Assembly (NCBI RefSeq): GCF_019801145.1
Contig: NZ_JAHVJQ010000001.1
Coordinates: forward strand, 310,001 to 374,000
Reading direction: 5' to 3'
DNA from: Leisingera aquaemixtae
Lineage (GTDB): Bacteria > Pseudomonadota > Alphaproteobacteria > Rhodobacterales > Rhodobacteraceae
Length of the DNA: 64,000 nucleotides
The notes under the pieces were generated by a model. The model had not been told where the DNA came from. It was given only the letters and a program-made list of their open reading frames with translations, and ran no database searches. The position numbers and the translations under genes were made by a program. This document shows positions 42,723 through 52,627 of the stretch, piece by piece (position 1 is the stretch's first letter; the number at the start of each line of letters is the position of its first letter).

Positions 42723-44039
42723 TCAAGACAGCGGCCGGATCTTCAACTCGGTCACGCGGTTGCCCTCGCGCGCCGTGACCTCGAAGCGGAAGCCGTGGAA
42801 CGAGAACACCTGCCCCTTAACCGGGATCATCTGCGCCTCGTGGATCACCAGGCCAGCAACGGTGTTGGCCTCGTCATCCGGCAGGTTCCATTCAATGGCC
42901 CGGTTCAGGTCGCGTATGGTGGTTGCGCCTTCAACCAGATAGGAGCCGTCGGCGGTCTTCTTGGCCACGGTCTCTTCTGCCGGATCGAATTCATCGGTGA
43001 TCTCGCCGACGATCTCTTCCAGGATGTCCTCCAGCGTGATCAGCCCCTGCAGGGCGCCGTATTCATCAACCACCAGCGCAAAATGCGAGCGCATCCGCAG
43101 GAACTGGCGCATCTGCTCGTCCAGCGTGGTGGTCTCGGGCACGAAGTAGGGGGCCTTGGCGACCTCCGCGATATCAAAGGATTGCAGGCGGCCGGTATCG
43201 GCGCCGGCACCGGCACCGCCGGCCTGTTCATACATCGCCCGGAACAGGTCCTTGGCATGAACCACGCCGATGATGTTCTCCTGTTCGCCGCGGAACACAG
43301 GCAGGCGGGTGTGCTGGCTGTGCAGGCATTGCTCCAGGATGGTTTCCGGCTCTGCATCCGCGTCGATCATTTCGATGTTGGAGCGGTGCAGCATGATTTC
43401 CTCGACAAAGCGGTCGGAGAGATCAAGCGCGCCGAGGATACGGTCGCGGTCCTCCTTTTCGACCACGCCTTCGGAGTGGCCCAGCTGCAGGGCACCTGCA
43501 ATTTCCTCGCGCACAGCCATGATGTGGCTGTCCGGGTCGATCTGCACACCGAATATGCGCAGCACACCGCGCACGAACAGCCGCACCGCGCCCACGATTG
43601 GCGACAGGATCATGACAAGGATGCTGATCGGCGCCGATACGGCCGAGGCGGCCTTCTCGGCGTTGGAAATGGCGTAGGTCTTGGGCAGAACTTCGGCGAA
43701 GACCAGCACCAGCAGGGTCATCACCAGCGTTGCCATCGCGACACCGCCTTCTCCGAAGATCCTGGTAAAGAGCGCGGTGGCGAGCGAAGCTGCAAGGATG
43801 TTGACAACGTTGTTTCCCAGCAGGACCGAACCGATCAGGCGCTCGTTGTCTTCGGTAATGACCAGCGCGCGCTGAGCACCGCGGGAGCCCTTGTCGGCTT
43901 GGGCGCGCAGCTTGCCGCGTGAGGCGGCGGTCAGCGCCGTTTCCGAGCCCGAAAAGAAGCCGGAAAAGACGAGGAGCAGCACGATGGCCCCGGCAGTGGT
44001 CCAGAAGGCGCTGTCGAGTACGGTGGAGGCAGTGTCCAT
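42723..44039 (-). CDS. HlyC/CorC (CNNM) family membrane protein with CBS pair
   Basis: Protein of 438 residues. The N-terminal DUF21/CNNM membrane domain (FSGFFSGSETALTAASRGKL, LGNNVVNILAASLATALF, EVLPKTYAISNAEK) is followed by two CBS domains from about residue 205 (IMLHRSNIEMIDADAEPETI, MRSHFALVVDEYGALQGLITLEDILEEIVGEI). A CorC_HlyC transport-associated domain follows (YLVEGATTIRDLNRAIEW). The family is linked to magnesium or cobalt export and divalent cation balance. The ribosome-binding site is weak. It is preceded by xerD on the same strand with 77 bases between. Confidence 0.9.
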   Translation of the reverse strand: MDTASTVLDSAFWTTAGAIVLLLVFSGFFSGSETALTAASRGKLRAQADKGSRGAQRALVITEDNERLIGSVLLGNNVVNILAASLATALFTRIFGEGGVAMATLVMTLLVLVFAEVLPKTYAISNAEKAASAVSAPISILVMILSPIVGAVRLFVRGVLRIFGVQIDPDSHIMAVREEIAGALQLGHSEGVVEKEDRDRILGALDLSDRFVEEIMLHRSNIEMIDADAEPETILEQCLHSQHTRLPVFRGEQENIIGVVHAKDLFRAMYEQAGGAGAGADTGRLQSFDIAEVAKAPYFVPETTTLDEQMRQFLRMRSHFALVVDEYGALQGLITLEDILEEIVGEITDEFDPAEETVAKKTADGSYLVEGATTIRDLNRAIEWNLPDDEANTVAGLVIHEAQMIPVKGQVFSFHGFRFEVTAREGNRVTELKIRPLS

Positions 44040-44116
44040 GAGGAGGTCAGATGTCCGGTCTGGTTTTTGTTCGCTGTATTTATGGGGTCTTAGCCCCGCC
44101 GCTTCAAGCGTCGCGG

Positions 44117-45058
44117 TCAGCCGCGCTTGGCCAGCGGGTGGTGTTCCAGCACCAGTTCCTGCAGCCGCGCGTCCAAAACATGGGTGTAGATTTCAGTGGT
44201 GGCGATGTCGGCGTGGCCGAGCAGGGCCTGGATCGCGCGCAGGTCTGCACCGTTGGCCAAAAGGTGGGTGGCAAAGGCGTGGCGCAGGGTGTGCGGCGTC
44301 ACCTTGCCCGGAGAAATGCCGCCGGTCACCGCCAGTTCCTTGATCAGCAGGTAAAACCGGTGCCGCGTCAAATGGCCGGATTTGCCGCGGGACGGAAACA
44401 GGAAGCGCGAGGGCGGATGGCCCTTGGCCTCGCGCTCTGCTTCGGCGCCGTCGCGTGCCAGCAGCCATTGCGCCAGTGCTTCGCGCGCAGGCGGTGACAG
44501 CGGCACCATGCGTTCCTTGCCGCCCTTGCCGAGGATCAGCAGCATCCTAGGGTCGCCGCGGGCGGCGGACACCGGCAGCGAGACCAGTTCGGTCACCCGC
44601 ATGCCGGTGGCATAGAGCAGCTCCATCAGGCAGGTGTTGCGCAGCCGGTCGGCCTCGCTTCGGCCGGTCTTGCGGGCGGCCTCCAGCAGGCGGTCGACTT
44701 CGATCACGTCAAGGGTTTTCGGCAGCCGCTTTTCCCGGCCAGGGCCGCGGATCTGGATGGCAGGGTTGTCCTCGCGCCAGCCTTCCTCAAACGCAAACCG
44801 GTAGATCTGCTTGACCGCCGACAGGCGCCGGGCCCGGGTTGAGCGGGCCAGTCCCTGGGCGTCGCAATCAATCAGGTAGGCCTCAATATCGTCTTGGACT
44901 GCGGTGAGGAAGCTGAGCTTGCGGTGCTCCAGCCAAGCGGTCAGATCCTTGAGATCGCGGCCGTAGGCCAAAAGCGTGTTTTGCGAAGCGCCGGTCTCAG
45001 CCGCCTGGGCGTCGAGGAATGTGGAGATCCACTGGAAATTATCGCACGGCGCGGCCAT
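44117..45058 (-). CDS. xerD: Tyrosine recombinase XerD
   Basis: Site-specific recombinase of 313 residues that, with XerC, resolves chromosome dimers at dif. The N-terminal SAM-like core-binding domain (FLDAQAAETGASQNTLLAYGRDL) precedes the catalytic domain with ATGMRVTELVSL (first Arg), KGGKERMVPL (Lys), HTLRHAFATHLLANGADLR (His and Arg), LLGHADIATTEIYTHV (His and the Tyr nucleophile). All catalytic residues are intact. It starts one base after the upstream gene's stop. This is the chromosomal XerD rather than an element integrase, judging from its context with aroK/aroB and no attachment sites. Confidence 0.92.
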   Translation of the reverse strand: MAAPCDNFQWISTFLDAQAAETGASQNTLLAYGRDLKDLTAWLEHRKLSFLTAVQDDIEAYLIDCDAQGLARSTRARRLSAVKQIYRFAFEEGWREDNPAIQIRGPGREKRLPKTLDVIEVDRLLEAARKTGRSEADRLRNTCLMELLYATGMRVTELVSLPVSAARGDPRMLLILGKGGKERMVPLSPPAREALAQWLLARDGAEAEREAKGHPPSRFLFPSRGKSGHLTRHRFYLLIKELAVTGGISPGKVTPHTLRHAFATHLLANGADLRAIQALLGHADIATTEIYTHVLDARLQELVLEHHPLAKRG

Positions 45059-45059
45059 G

Positions 45060-46577
45060 TCAGCCGCGCTCCAGAAGCATCAACTGCAGGGAGGCCCGGC
45101 GGGCGGTGTCCTCTAGTCCGACCGCGCGGAAGGCGGCCAGCGCTGCAGTGAGGTCGCCAAGATTGCCGTCGGCGCCCTGGGCAAACAGCACCATGCTGCG
45201 CAGGATCGCCTCGCCCAACTGGCCGTTATCCAGCAGCTGGCGGATGGATGGCGGCACAGCGGTGTTTGCGGCAAACCCCAGCGCAATGGCCTCCGCCAGC
45301 GGTGACGGCGCCGCGGCCTCGCCGGGGCGGCCCTGCGCCAACGCCGCCAGGAAATGGTCCGCGGCACCAGAGGCCTGCGCGTCATGAGCGGCCAATTCAT
45401 ACGCGGGCGACAGCAGGCGGATGCGCCAGGCCAGTGCCGCCGCCGGGCCAGTCAGTTTGGCCCGCGCCAGCGGTTCGGCGAAAATATCGGCAAAAACGGT
45501 TTCGGTGCCGGCCTCCTGCATCGCTTCCCAAGCCTGGGGCAGGGATTTGGCGATGGCCCCGGCGCTGCCGGAGTTCAAATCGCTTTCCAGCTGCTGCACC
45601 GCTGCAACCCGGTCCCAGATGCCGCCGGAGGCAGCGGGTTTGCGGGCGCTGAACAGTCCAAGGTACTGGTTCGGGTTGAGCGCCCCGGCGCGGGCCAGCC
45701 GTTCTGCCGCTTCCAGCTGCGCCTTCCAGCCGGCGATATCGCGCAGGTCGGCGGCGGCAAAGGCCGGCGGCAGCGGCGCAGTGGGCATGGATTCGCCAAT
45801 GGTTTCAAACAGGCGGAACGTCAGAGGGTCCGGATCTGCGGGCCGCCGAAGGGGCGGCGCCAGTTCGAACAGGTCCGGGTTCAGGTACCGGTCGAGCAGA
45901 TCCATCTGGTCCTTGGGCAAGAGCTCCAGCGCATGGGCGGTTTCCAGCATCAGCGCCGCGGTCGGCCAGTCGCCGCGCCGCGCCGCGCAGAAGATCCGGG
46001 CCGCATAGCTGTCTGAAAGATGCGGCGAGGCGGTGAGCGCCGCGCAGGAGGCATCCTCGCTGCCGGTCAGAAGGGTGGCGTCGAACCAGCGGGAAAAACG
46101 CGCCTTGCTGCCGGTGGGGCCTGCGTGCTCCACCAAAGCTTGCGAGGGATCGGTGGCACCCAGTGCCATCAGCCGGTCAAGCCGGGCCAGCAGGATCCGG
46201 TCGCCGGTGGCTGCAGGCGGGCGGGTTTCCGACAGCAGCAGGGTGAACAGTAGCGCCTGCATCGCCGGGCTGCCGCGCACCGGCACGGTTTCGATCAGAT
46301 GGGTGATGTCATCCGCGGCGCTGCCGCGCCACAGGTCGGCGGGCAGGCCAGTGGCAGCAGCCGGGACCAGCCCAATGGGCGGCAGCAGCGCCTCCAGCGG
46401 GGTGACTGACACCTGCGGCAGCGCGGCGGTGCCCGCGACGGGCGGCTCCAGCAGCACGGTGCCGGGCAGCCCGTTTCTGGGCTGCGGCTGGTTCAGCCAT
46501 TCAATTGCCGCCAGCGGTTCATTGGCAAGCGCACTGCCTGCCAGCATCACCCCGGCGGCAGCTGCCTTAATCCGCAT
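45060..46577 (-). CDS. Exported hypothetical protein, helical
   Basis: Protein of 505 residues with an N-terminal signal-like segment (MRIKAAAAGVMLAGSALANE). The rest is Ala- and Leu-rich and predicted to be mainly helical, perhaps TPR-like (SYAARIFCAARRGDWPTAALMLETAHAL, AAAPSPLAEAIALGFAAN). I do not recognise a catalytic motif. It is located between a 49-residue membrane protein and xerD; its start overlaps the end of the former by 11 bases and its stop lies one base from the xerD start. That packing suggests an old, conserved operon. It is probably periplasmic. Confidence 0.8.
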   Translation of the reverse strand: MRIKAAAAGVMLAGSALANEPLAAIEWLNQPQPRNGLPGTVLLEPPVAGTAALPQVSVTPLEALLPPIGLVPAAATGLPADLWRGSAADDITHLIETVPVRGSPAMQALLFTLLLSETRPPAATGDRILLARLDRLMALGATDPSQALVEHAGPTGSKARFSRWFDATLLTGSEDASCAALTASPHLSDSYAARIFCAARRGDWPTAALMLETAHALELLPKDQMDLLDRYLNPDLFELAPPLRRPADPDPLTFRLFETIGESMPTAPLPPAFAAADLRDIAGWKAQLEAAERLARAGALNPNQYLGLFSARKPAASGGIWDRVAAVQQLESDLNSGSAGAIAKSLPQAWEAMQEAGTETVFADIFAEPLARAKLTGPAAALAWRIRLLSPAYELAAHDAQASGAADHFLAALAQGRPGEAAAPSPLAEAIALGFAANTAVPPSIRQLLDNGQLGEAILRSMVLFAQGADGNLGDLTAALAAFRAVGLEDTARRASLQLMLLERG

Positions 46578-46716
46578 TCAGCACCACCGGCTTGCGCACC
46601 TCGGTGCTGGGCGCGCTGAAATCGGCACCGAACCAGGGTCCCACGTAGGCATAGCCCACAAGCCCGATTGCGGCCAGAACCACCAAGTAGACCAAGTACT
46701 TAATCAATCGCCCCAT
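46567..46716 (-). CDS. Small single-pass membrane protein (49 residues)
   Basis: Begins MGRLIKYLVYLVVLAAIGLV, a clear membrane segment with a positive N-terminus, then GYAYVGPWFGADFSAPSTEV and a short polar tail ending VLNAD. I recall similar short proteins at this place in other Rhodobacteraceae. Its stop lies inside the next gene's start region, so it is coupled to the 505-residue protein. No function is known. The start is 82 bases from the divergent aroK start, leaving a compact shared promoter region. Confidence 0.8.
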   Translation of the reverse strand: MGRLIKYLVYLVVLAAIGLVGYAYVGPWFGADFSAPSTEVRKPVVLNAD

Positions 46717-46797
46717 AGCGCATCCAATGCCTGTTTCCTGCTCTTTTGCTCAAGTTATATATTCCCTTTTCGGCAAGATCACGTCATTCACTGAAGA

Positions 46798-47388
46798 ATG
46801 AGCGAAAAAGAGCAAATCAGCGGCCAGAAGGCAGCAGCGCCGGTGCCGGGGAAATTGAAAAAGACCATCGTGATGGTGGGCATGATGGGGGCCGGCAAGA
46901 CCGCCGTGGGCCGGGCGCTGGCGGCCCGGCTGAATGCGCCGTTTCTGGACAGCGACCACGAGATCGAAGCCGCCGCCAACATGACCATTCCGGAGATTTT
47001 CGCGCGCGATGGCGAGCCTTTCTTCCGCCAGAAGGAGCGCCAGGTGATCGCGCGCCTGCTGGAAGAAGAGCGCGGCGTGCTGTCGACCGGCGGCGGGGCT
47101 TTCCTGGCAGAGGAGAACCGGCAGGTGATCACCGCCAAGGGCGTCTCGGTCTGGCTGAACGCCGACCTTGAGGTGCTGTGGAACCGGGTGCGCCATCGCG
47201 ACACCCGGCCGCTGCTGCGCACGGCCGACCCGCGTGCGACACTCAGCAACCTGTATCATCAGAGGGTGCCGCTTTATGCCAAGGCGGATGTGTCGGTGGT
47301 CTCGGACGGGCAGGCCTCGATTGAAACCATGGTGGACCGCGTGCTGGATGCCTTGAAGGCACGCCCCGATGTATTGGAGTGGAATTGA
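46798..47388 (+). CDS. aroK: Shikimate kinase
   Basis: Phosphorylates shikimate at the 3-position on the way to chorismate; 196 residues. The P-loop is MVGMMGAGKTAVGRALA, followed by the shikimate-binding Asp in PFLDSDHEIE. GGGAFL and the LID region (RHRDTRPLLR) are present. The N-terminal 20 residues before the P-loop are a polar extension. It overlaps aroB by one base (TGATG), so the two are coupled. Confidence 0.95.
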   Translation: MSEKEQISGQKAAAPVPGKLKKTIVMVGMMGAGKTAVGRALAARLNAPFLDSDHEIEAAANMTIPEIFARDGEPFFRQKERQVIARLLEEERGVLSTGGGAFLAEENRQVITAKGVSVWLNADLEVLWNRVRHRDTRPLLRTADPRATLSNLYHQRVPLYAKADVSVVSDGQASIETMVDRVLDALKARPDVLEWN

Positions 47389-48494
47389 TGGAGCGCACGG
47401 TTCATGTGCCCCTGGGCGATCGCGCCTATGATGTTGTGATCGGCCCGGGCCTGCTGGCGCAGGCGGGGGAGCGGATCAAGCCGCTCTTGAGTCGGCCGCA
47501 GGTGGCGGTGCTGACGGATGAAACCGTGGCGGAGAAGCACCTGGAAAGCTTGCGTGCTGGGCTGGCCGCCGCCGGGGTGGAGATGACCGCACTGGCATTG
47601 CCGCCGGGCGAGGCGACCAAGGGCTGGCCGCAGTTCACCCGGTCGGTCGAATGGCTGTTGGAGCAGAAAGTGGAACGGGGCGACGTGGTTGTTGCCTTTG
47701 GCGGCGGCGTGATCGGCGACCTGGCGGGCTTTGCCGCCGCAGTGCTGCGCCGCGGCGTGCGGTTCGTGCAGATCCCGACCTCGCTGCTGGCGCAGGTCGA
47801 CAGTTCGGTGGGCGGCAAAACCGGCATCAATGCGCCGCAGGGCAAGAACCTGATCGGCGCCTTCCACCAGCCGTCGCTGGTGCTGGCGGACACCTCTGTG
47901 CTGGAAACCCTGACAGCGCGCGATTTCCTGTCCGGATATGGCGAAGTGGTGAAATACGGCCTGCTGGGCGACGCGGAGTTCTTTGCCTGGCTCGAAGCGA
48001 ACGGCCCTGCGCTGGCCGAAGGCGATGTGGCGGCGCGGGTCGAGGCGGTGGCGCGTTCGGTTCAGATGAAGGCCGACATCGTGGTGCGCGACGAGACTGA
48101 GCAGGGCGACCGGGCACTGCTCAATCTGGGCCATACCTTCTGCCACGCGCTGGAGGCCGCCACGGGGTACTCGGACCGGCTGCTGCATGGCGAGGGGGTG
48201 GCTATCGGCTGCGCGCTGGCGTTTGAGCTGTCGTCCAAGCTCGGCCTGTGCTCGCAGGAAGATCCCAGCCGGGTGCGGGCGCATCTGAAGGCGATGGGCA
48301 TGAAAACCGATCTGGCCGATATTCCGGGCGAGTTGCCCGGGGCAGAGGCGCTTTTGGACCTGATGGGCCAGGATAAGAAAGTGGTTGCCGGCCAGCTGCG
48401 GTTCATTCTGGCGCGCGGCATTGGCGAGGCCTTCGTGACCGGCGATGTGCCGCCGGATGCGGTGCTGGAGGTTCTGCGCAGCGCGGGCGCCTGA
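47388..48494 (+). CDS. aroB: 3-dehydroquinate synthase
   Basis: Converts DAHP to 3-dehydroquinate using NAD and a divalent metal; 368 residues, the usual length. NAD-binding residues are in FGGGVIGDLAGFAAAVLRRGV, the conserved loop is QVDSSVGGKTGIN, and metal ligands are in GYGEVVKYG, LNLGHTFCHALE and HGEGVAIG. The ATG overlapping the aroK stop is preferred over an ATG three codons upstream. A terminator follows. Confidence 0.96.
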   Translation: MERTVHVPLGDRAYDVVIGPGLLAQAGERIKPLLSRPQVAVLTDETVAEKHLESLRAGLAAAGVEMTALALPPGEATKGWPQFTRSVEWLLEQKVERGDVVVAFGGGVIGDLAGFAAAVLRRGVRFVQIPTSLLAQVDSSVGGKTGINAPQGKNLIGAFHQPSLVLADTSVLETLTARDFLSGYGEVVKYGLLGDAEFFAWLEANGPALAEGDVAARVEAVARSVQMKADIVVRDETEQGDRALLNLGHTFCHALEAATGYSDRLLHGEGVAIGCALAFELSSKLGLCSQEDPSRVRAHLKAMGMKTDLADIPGELPGAEALLDLMGQDKKVVAGQLRFILARGIGEAFVTGDVPPDAVLEVLRSAGA

Positions 48495-48521
48495 ACCGGG
48501 CCGCAGGCCGCAGACAGTCAA

Positions 48522-48544
48522 AGGGCAGCCGCTGAGGCTGCCCT
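48522..48544. terminator. Convergent terminator between aroB and the chemoreceptor
   Basis: Nine-pair stem AGGGCAGCC/GGCTGCCCT with loop GCTGA. Only short T-runs flank it, but it is symmetric and sits between convergent genes. Confidence 0.75.
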
Positions 48545-48572
48545 CTAGTGTTTGTGCTGGTAAACGGACGGG

Positions 48573-50774
48573 TCAGGCGGCGTTGCTGCTGCCCAGGTCC
48601 TGATCCCAGCCGTCGCCGTCTGCATCGAAGCCGATGGCAAGCGGCGGCTGCGCTGCGGGCGCGGGCAGGGGGATTGAGGCCGTGCCGATGGTGAACTGAG
48701 TCACCTGCTCACGCAGCTCTTGCGCCTGGTCGGACAGCGAGGTGGTCGCCGCGGTGGTCTGCTCGGCCATGGCGGCGTTCTGCTGTGCCATCATCTCCAG
48801 TTCGCCCACGGCGGTGTTGACGTCGCTCATCTGCGCCGACTGTTCCTTCATGTTGCCGGCAATCTCGACCACCAGAGAGGAAATCTCGCCGACCTGCTGG
48901 TTCACGGCGGCCATCGCCTGGCCGGCCTGATCCACAAGCGCCGCACCGTTTTTGACCTGGTCGGAGCTGCGGGCGGTCAGCTCGTCGATCTGCTGAACCG
49001 CATCGGCGCAGCGCTGCGCCAGTATCCGAACCTCGGAGGCGACAACCGCGAAACCGCGGCCTGCCTCGCCTGCGCGGGCGGCCTCAACCCCGGCGTTCAG
49101 CGCCAGCAGGTTGGTCTGGAAGGCGATGTCCTGGATCACCTTGGTGATCTGGGAAATCTCCTGCGAGGATTCTTGCAGCTTGTCCATTGCGGCGATGGTG
49201 TCCCTGACCACCTCATCACAGGATTTGACGTCATGCTGGGCGCTGTCTGCCAGTTCTTCGGCACGGCCGGCGTTCTCGGCGGACCGCTGGACGCTGCCGG
49301 TCAGTTCTCCCATCGCGTGGGTAGTCTTCTCCAGCGTTGCGGACTCCGCCTCAGTGCGGTGGGCCAGGTCCATGGATGCCTCTGCAATGGATTTGGTGCT
49401 TTCGTCGACACTGCTGGTGAGTTCCGCAATCACGGAGACCGCGGCGCTCAGTGAAGTCAGCGAGTCGTTGAAATCCATCCGGATCGATTTGAACTCCGAG
49501 GGGAAGTGTTCTTCGATCGGGTTGTCCAGCCGCTTGTGCTGCAGATCAGAGAGCGCGCGGCCGATGCTGCGGGTGACGGATAGGATTTCCTCGCGGCGCT
49601 CCCTCTCCTCCTGCATACGCTCCTCCTGCTTGCGCTGGGTAACGGTGCGCAGGTCCACAACGTTGCGGGCAACGTCGCCGATTTCATCACGCCGGGCCGC
49701 GCCGGGGACTTCAACTTCGGTCTCGCCGGAGCCAAGCTTGTGCAGCGCCACGTTCAGGACCGACAGCCCCCTGGTCATGTCGCGGGCGATCACCAGGCTG
49801 AGCAGCAGAACGCCGGCCAGCAGAACCACGGCAAAGATTGCCATCTCTGTCAGCAGCAGCTTGTTGTGCGCGTCAAAGGCGGCCATGTCGCGCTCCAGGT
49901 GCTTGATCAGGAGCATCTCCTTCTTCTGCAGCACCTCGATCGCCTTGGTTGCAGCGGCAAACCAGTCTTCTGAACTGACGCCTTCGCCGCCGTTGCCGTG
50001 CAGGATTGTTTCGCGCAGCTCATCGAATTTCTTCATTGCAGGATCCGCGAACAGGCCTTTAACGGCATCCCGGTCCTCGGCGGTTGCAAAATTTTTGAAT
50101 GTGCGCAGGCGTTCCTTGAACAGTTCATGATCGGCAAAGAAGGCTTCCCGGTCTTCTGGCTTCCAGCCGTGCTTGAAGCCTACAGCGCCTGCCGCGCGTT
50201 CCAGCCCCGCGGCGTCGATTGCGCGCATGAAGAAGGACAGGGCCACCGCCTCCTGCGAGATGCGGGGATCATCAATACCCTTGGCCATGGCGAGGCCGGT
50301 TTGAATGAGTGCGTCATTCAGGTCGGTATAGTAGGCAATCAGCGCTTTCAGCTTCAGGGAGTGGGTGTCGATTTTCTGGCGGATGTTCTTTTTGCGGGCC
50401 AGTTCGGACTTGGCAAACCGGACCGCTTGCACGGATTCAGGCGGCATGGCCTCCAGATCAATGCGGCTGATCTCCTCGAGATAGGCCGCCATCTTGGCGT
50501 CATTCGCCTGCCGGACCTTGATCAGCTTTTCCGGCGGCGCCTTGGCTGCGCTTTCCAGGTAGCTCGCGCTCAGCCCGCGCTCCAGCTGCAGATTGTGGAC
50601 CAAGCTGCTCATGTGCTCCAGCACCTCGCCGGCCTGGACCGTATTAACCTGCGCCTTTCGCTGCAGATCGAGCAGGGTCTGCCCGATGAACCAAAGGCTG
50701 AGAAGCAGCGGTGCCGCCAGAAGCATTCCGATCTTGGTCTTGATCGAGAGATGCTGCAAAAAACGCATACCCAT
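48573..50774 (-). CDS. Methyl-accepting chemotaxis protein with nitrate/nitrite (NIT) sensor domain
   Basis: Chemoreceptor of 733 residues. A membrane segment near residues 15-33 ([17 protein letters not shown]) precedes a long helical periplasmic NIT domain ([41 protein letters not shown]). A second membrane segment lies around 310-330 ([19 protein letters not shown]), then a HAMP domain, and the signalling domain with the conserved tip [20 protein letters not shown], then FAVVASEVR. The C-terminus is flexible and acidic ([12 protein letters not shown]). NIT domains sense nitrate or nitrite in other proteins; the ligand here is not proven. No other chemotaxis gene is close. Confidence 0.92.
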   Translation of the reverse strand: MGMRFLQHLSIKTKIGMLLAAPLLLSLWFIGQTLLDLQRKAQVNTVQAGEVLEHMSSLVHNLQLERGLSASYLESAAKAPPEKLIKVRQANDAKMAAYLEEISRIDLEAMPPESVQAVRFAKSELARKKNIRQKIDTHSLKLKALIAYYTDLNDALIQTGLAMAKGIDDPRISQEAVALSFFMRAIDAAGLERAAGAVGFKHGWKPEDREAFFADHELFKERLRTFKNFATAEDRDAVKGLFADPAMKKFDELRETILHGNGGEGVSSEDWFAAATKAIEVLQKKEMLLIKHLERDMAAFDAHNKLLLTEMAIFAVVLLAGVLLLSLVIARDMTRGLSVLNVALHKLGSGETEVEVPGAARRDEIGDVARNVVDLRTVTQRKQEERMQEERERREEILSVTRSIGRALSDLQHKRLDNPIEEHFPSEFKSIRMDFNDSLTSLSAAVSVIAELTSSVDESTKSIAEASMDLAHRTEAESATLEKTTHAMGELTGSVQRSAENAGRAEELADSAQHDVKSCDEVVRDTIAAMDKLQESSQEISQITKVIQDIAFQTNLLALNAGVEAARAGEAGRGFAVVASEVRILAQRCADAVQQIDELTARSSDQVKNGAALVDQAGQAMAAVNQQVGEISSLVVEIAGNMKEQSAQMSDVNTAVGELEMMAQQNAAMAEQTTAATTSLSDQAQELREQVTQFTIGTASIPLPAPAAQPPLAIGFDADGDGWDQDLGSSNAA

Positions 50775-51090
50775 ATCTTGAATCCTTGATGTACCTTTTC
50801 ACGATCGACCTATTCACCATCCGTGATATGTCTTAATTTTTGCCTAGGCTTGGTAAGCAGGCCGTAAAAGGCAGAAGCGCTTGGGGCCGCTGGCCTATAT
50901 TGCGGCCGAATGTGTGCAGGCTACGGGTGTCATTGCATAAATTATTGAAATATAAAACTAAACTACTGCCCTTCCAAAGGCGAATCGCACCATTGCAGCA
51001 CCGTGAGAGTAAGGAAGCAGCGGGCCGCCACACTGTGTCGGCCAGGGGGCACAGGTCTTTCGTGAAGTCTGCGAAAAGACACCGTTAACA
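50775..51090. other. Non-coding region upstream of the chemoreceptor
   Basis: About 315 bases without a gene. The part around 50935-50965 is AT-rich (ATTATTGAAATATAAAAC) and probably contains the chemoreceptor promoter. No further structure is evident before the ssb terminator. Confidence 0.5.
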
Positions 51091-51123
51091 AAGAAAAGCC
51101 CCCCGGCCGAGGGGCCGGAGGGC
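51091..51123 (-). terminator. Terminator of ssb
   Basis: On the minus strand, GCCCTCCGGCC pairs with GGCCGGGGGGC (one U-G), four-base loop, then TTTTCTT. Confidence 0.88.
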
Positions 51124-51167
51124 TGCGGCGCGAAACCGCCTGGGTCTTGCGATTCGCCCTGTCAGGC

Positions 51168-51692
51168 TTAGAACGGGATTTCGTCGTCGTCGATGTTGTG
51201 GGACGCGCCGCCGCCGAAGTTGCCGCCGCCGCCTTGCGATCCGCTGTCATAGCCGCCGCCGTAGCCGCCGCCCTGGCTGCCGCCGCCATAGCTGCCGCCG
51301 CCTTGGCCGCCGCCGTAACCACCGCCGCCGCCGCCTTCGCCGCGGCCGTCCAGCATGGTCAGGGTGGAGCCGAAGCCCTGCAGCACGACCTCGGTCGAAT
51401 ACCGGTCCTGGCCGCTCTGGTCCTGCCATTTGCGGGTCTGCAGCTGGCCTTCGACATAAACCTTGGAGCCCTTGCGCAGATACTGCTCGGCCACCCGCAC
51501 CAGACCCTCGTTGAAGATCGCGACAGAGTGCCACTCGGTCTTCTCGCGGCGCTCGCCGGTGTTGCGGTCTTTCCAGGTTTCAGAGGTGGCAATGCGCAGG
51601 TTGCATACCTTGCCGCCGTTCTGGAAGCTGCGCACCTCGGGGTCGCGGCCCAGGTTGCCGATGAGCATGACTTTGTTCAGTGAGCCGGCCAT
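51168..51692 (-). CDS. ssb: Single-stranded DNA-binding protein
   Basis: Binds single-stranded DNA in replication, repair and recombination; 174 residues. The OB fold begins [20 protein letters not shown] and includes [39 protein letters not shown] flexible linker of Gly, Tyr, Ser and Gln follows (about residues 118-165), and the tail ends DDDEIPF, the standard partner-binding tip. The start has AAAGGA eight bases upstream; an open frame extending 26 residues further upstream is not used. Confidence 0.96.
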   Translation of the reverse strand: MAGSLNKVMLIGNLGRDPEVRSFQNGGKVCNLRIATSETWKDRNTGERREKTEWHSVAIFNEGLVRVAEQYLRKGSKVYVEGQLQTRKWQDQSGQDRYSTEVVLQGFGSTLTMLDGRGEGGGGGGYGGGQGGGSYGGGSQGGGYGGGYDSGSQGGGGNFGGGASHNIDDDEIPF

Positions 51693-51924
51693 AGGGTTGG
51701 GTCCTTTGTTCTTGATAATCTTGTCCAGCAGCATGCGGCTGCGAATCCGTCTGCGCTGATTTCCATGCACACTATAGACCCGGGCAGGGTGTGGAAAGCA
51801 GCTCTCTGGGGATGGTTTTGCGGTTGTTTACGCGGCAATGACGGCAGCTTTCGCCTGTGAAGCTTTAAATTTGTCCCGCATTCGTTATATTCGCGCAAAG
51901 TGGGACAGTGTCGGGACAGCGGAA

Positions 51925-52509
51925 ATGCGCAAAGCCGTTGCGGGATTGGTTATTGCCGTGATCGGGGCAGGGCAGCCTGCGGCCGCCGAAATGTTAAGCA
52001 CCAAGAACCGGCGGGACCTGTTTGCGGCTCATACCAGGGTTCTGGATGGCCGCGCCGCGACGCAGTACAAGAACTCCGCCCGGCTGCAGCCCAAGACCTT
52101 CAGCATTCCGTCCGCAGCCGGCACACTTCCTTACAGCGGCAAGTACCGGGGCCAGTATCTGCAGATGGCACGGGATGCCGCGCGCCAGCATGGCGTACCG
52201 GAGGAGTTGTTCCTGCGTCTGGTGCAGCAGGAAAGCAACTGGAACCCGAATGCCAAATCGCACAAGGGGGCGCTGGGGCTGGCGCAGTTGATGCCGGCCA
52301 CGGCGCGGGCGCTGGGAGTCAACCCGGCGGTGCCAAAGCAGAACCTGGAGGGCGGCGCGCGCTATCTGGCGCGGCAGTTCCGCAAGTTCGGGTCTTGGCG
52401 GCTGGCGCTGGCGGCCTATAACGCCGGGCCGGAAGCAGTGCAGAAATACGGCGGCGTCCCGCCTTACAGGGAAACCCAGAACTACGTGAAAAAGATCTGG
52501 GGCAGCTGA
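51925..52509 (+). CDS. Lytic transglycosylase (SLT domain)
   Basis: Periplasmic murein-cleaving enzyme of 194 residues. The signal peptide is [22 protein letters not shown]. The SLT domain begins [19 protein letters not shown], with the catalytic Glu in QQES, and continues [20 protein letters not shown] and [29 protein letters not shown]. The ATG at 51925 gives a proper signal peptide; an in-frame ATG at 51838 would bury it. It is divergent from ssb. Short stand-alone enzymes of this type help remodel the wall or open it for machines. Confidence 0.9.
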   Translation: MRKAVAGLVIAVIGAGQPAAAEMLSTKNRRDLFAAHTRVLDGRAATQYKNSARLQPKTFSIPSAAGTLPYSGKYRGQYLQMARDAARQHGVPEELFLRLVQQESNWNPNAKSHKGALGLAQLMPATARALGVNPAVPKQNLEGGARYLARQFRKFGSWRLALAAYNAGPEAVQKYGGVPPYRETQNYVKKIWGS

Positions 52510-52543
52510 CACAGCGGAGCGGTTAACCTGCGGGCAACTTCCG

Positions 52544-52558
52544 TTAATGCCCCGTTAA
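52544..52558. promoter_or_regulatory. Perfect TTAA-N7-TTAA box (candidate CtrA site)
   Basis: TTAATGCCCCGTTAA fits the CtrA consensus. It lies 70 bases upstream of the TTG-started membrane protein gene and is flanked by another GTTAAC at 52522. Confidence 0.5.
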
Positions 52559-52627
52559 CTCCGCCGGAGTGTCAAGCATTTGCCTTAATTTTTCGTAAAT
52601 CTGCCTCCAGGACCTGGAGGAATTGCC

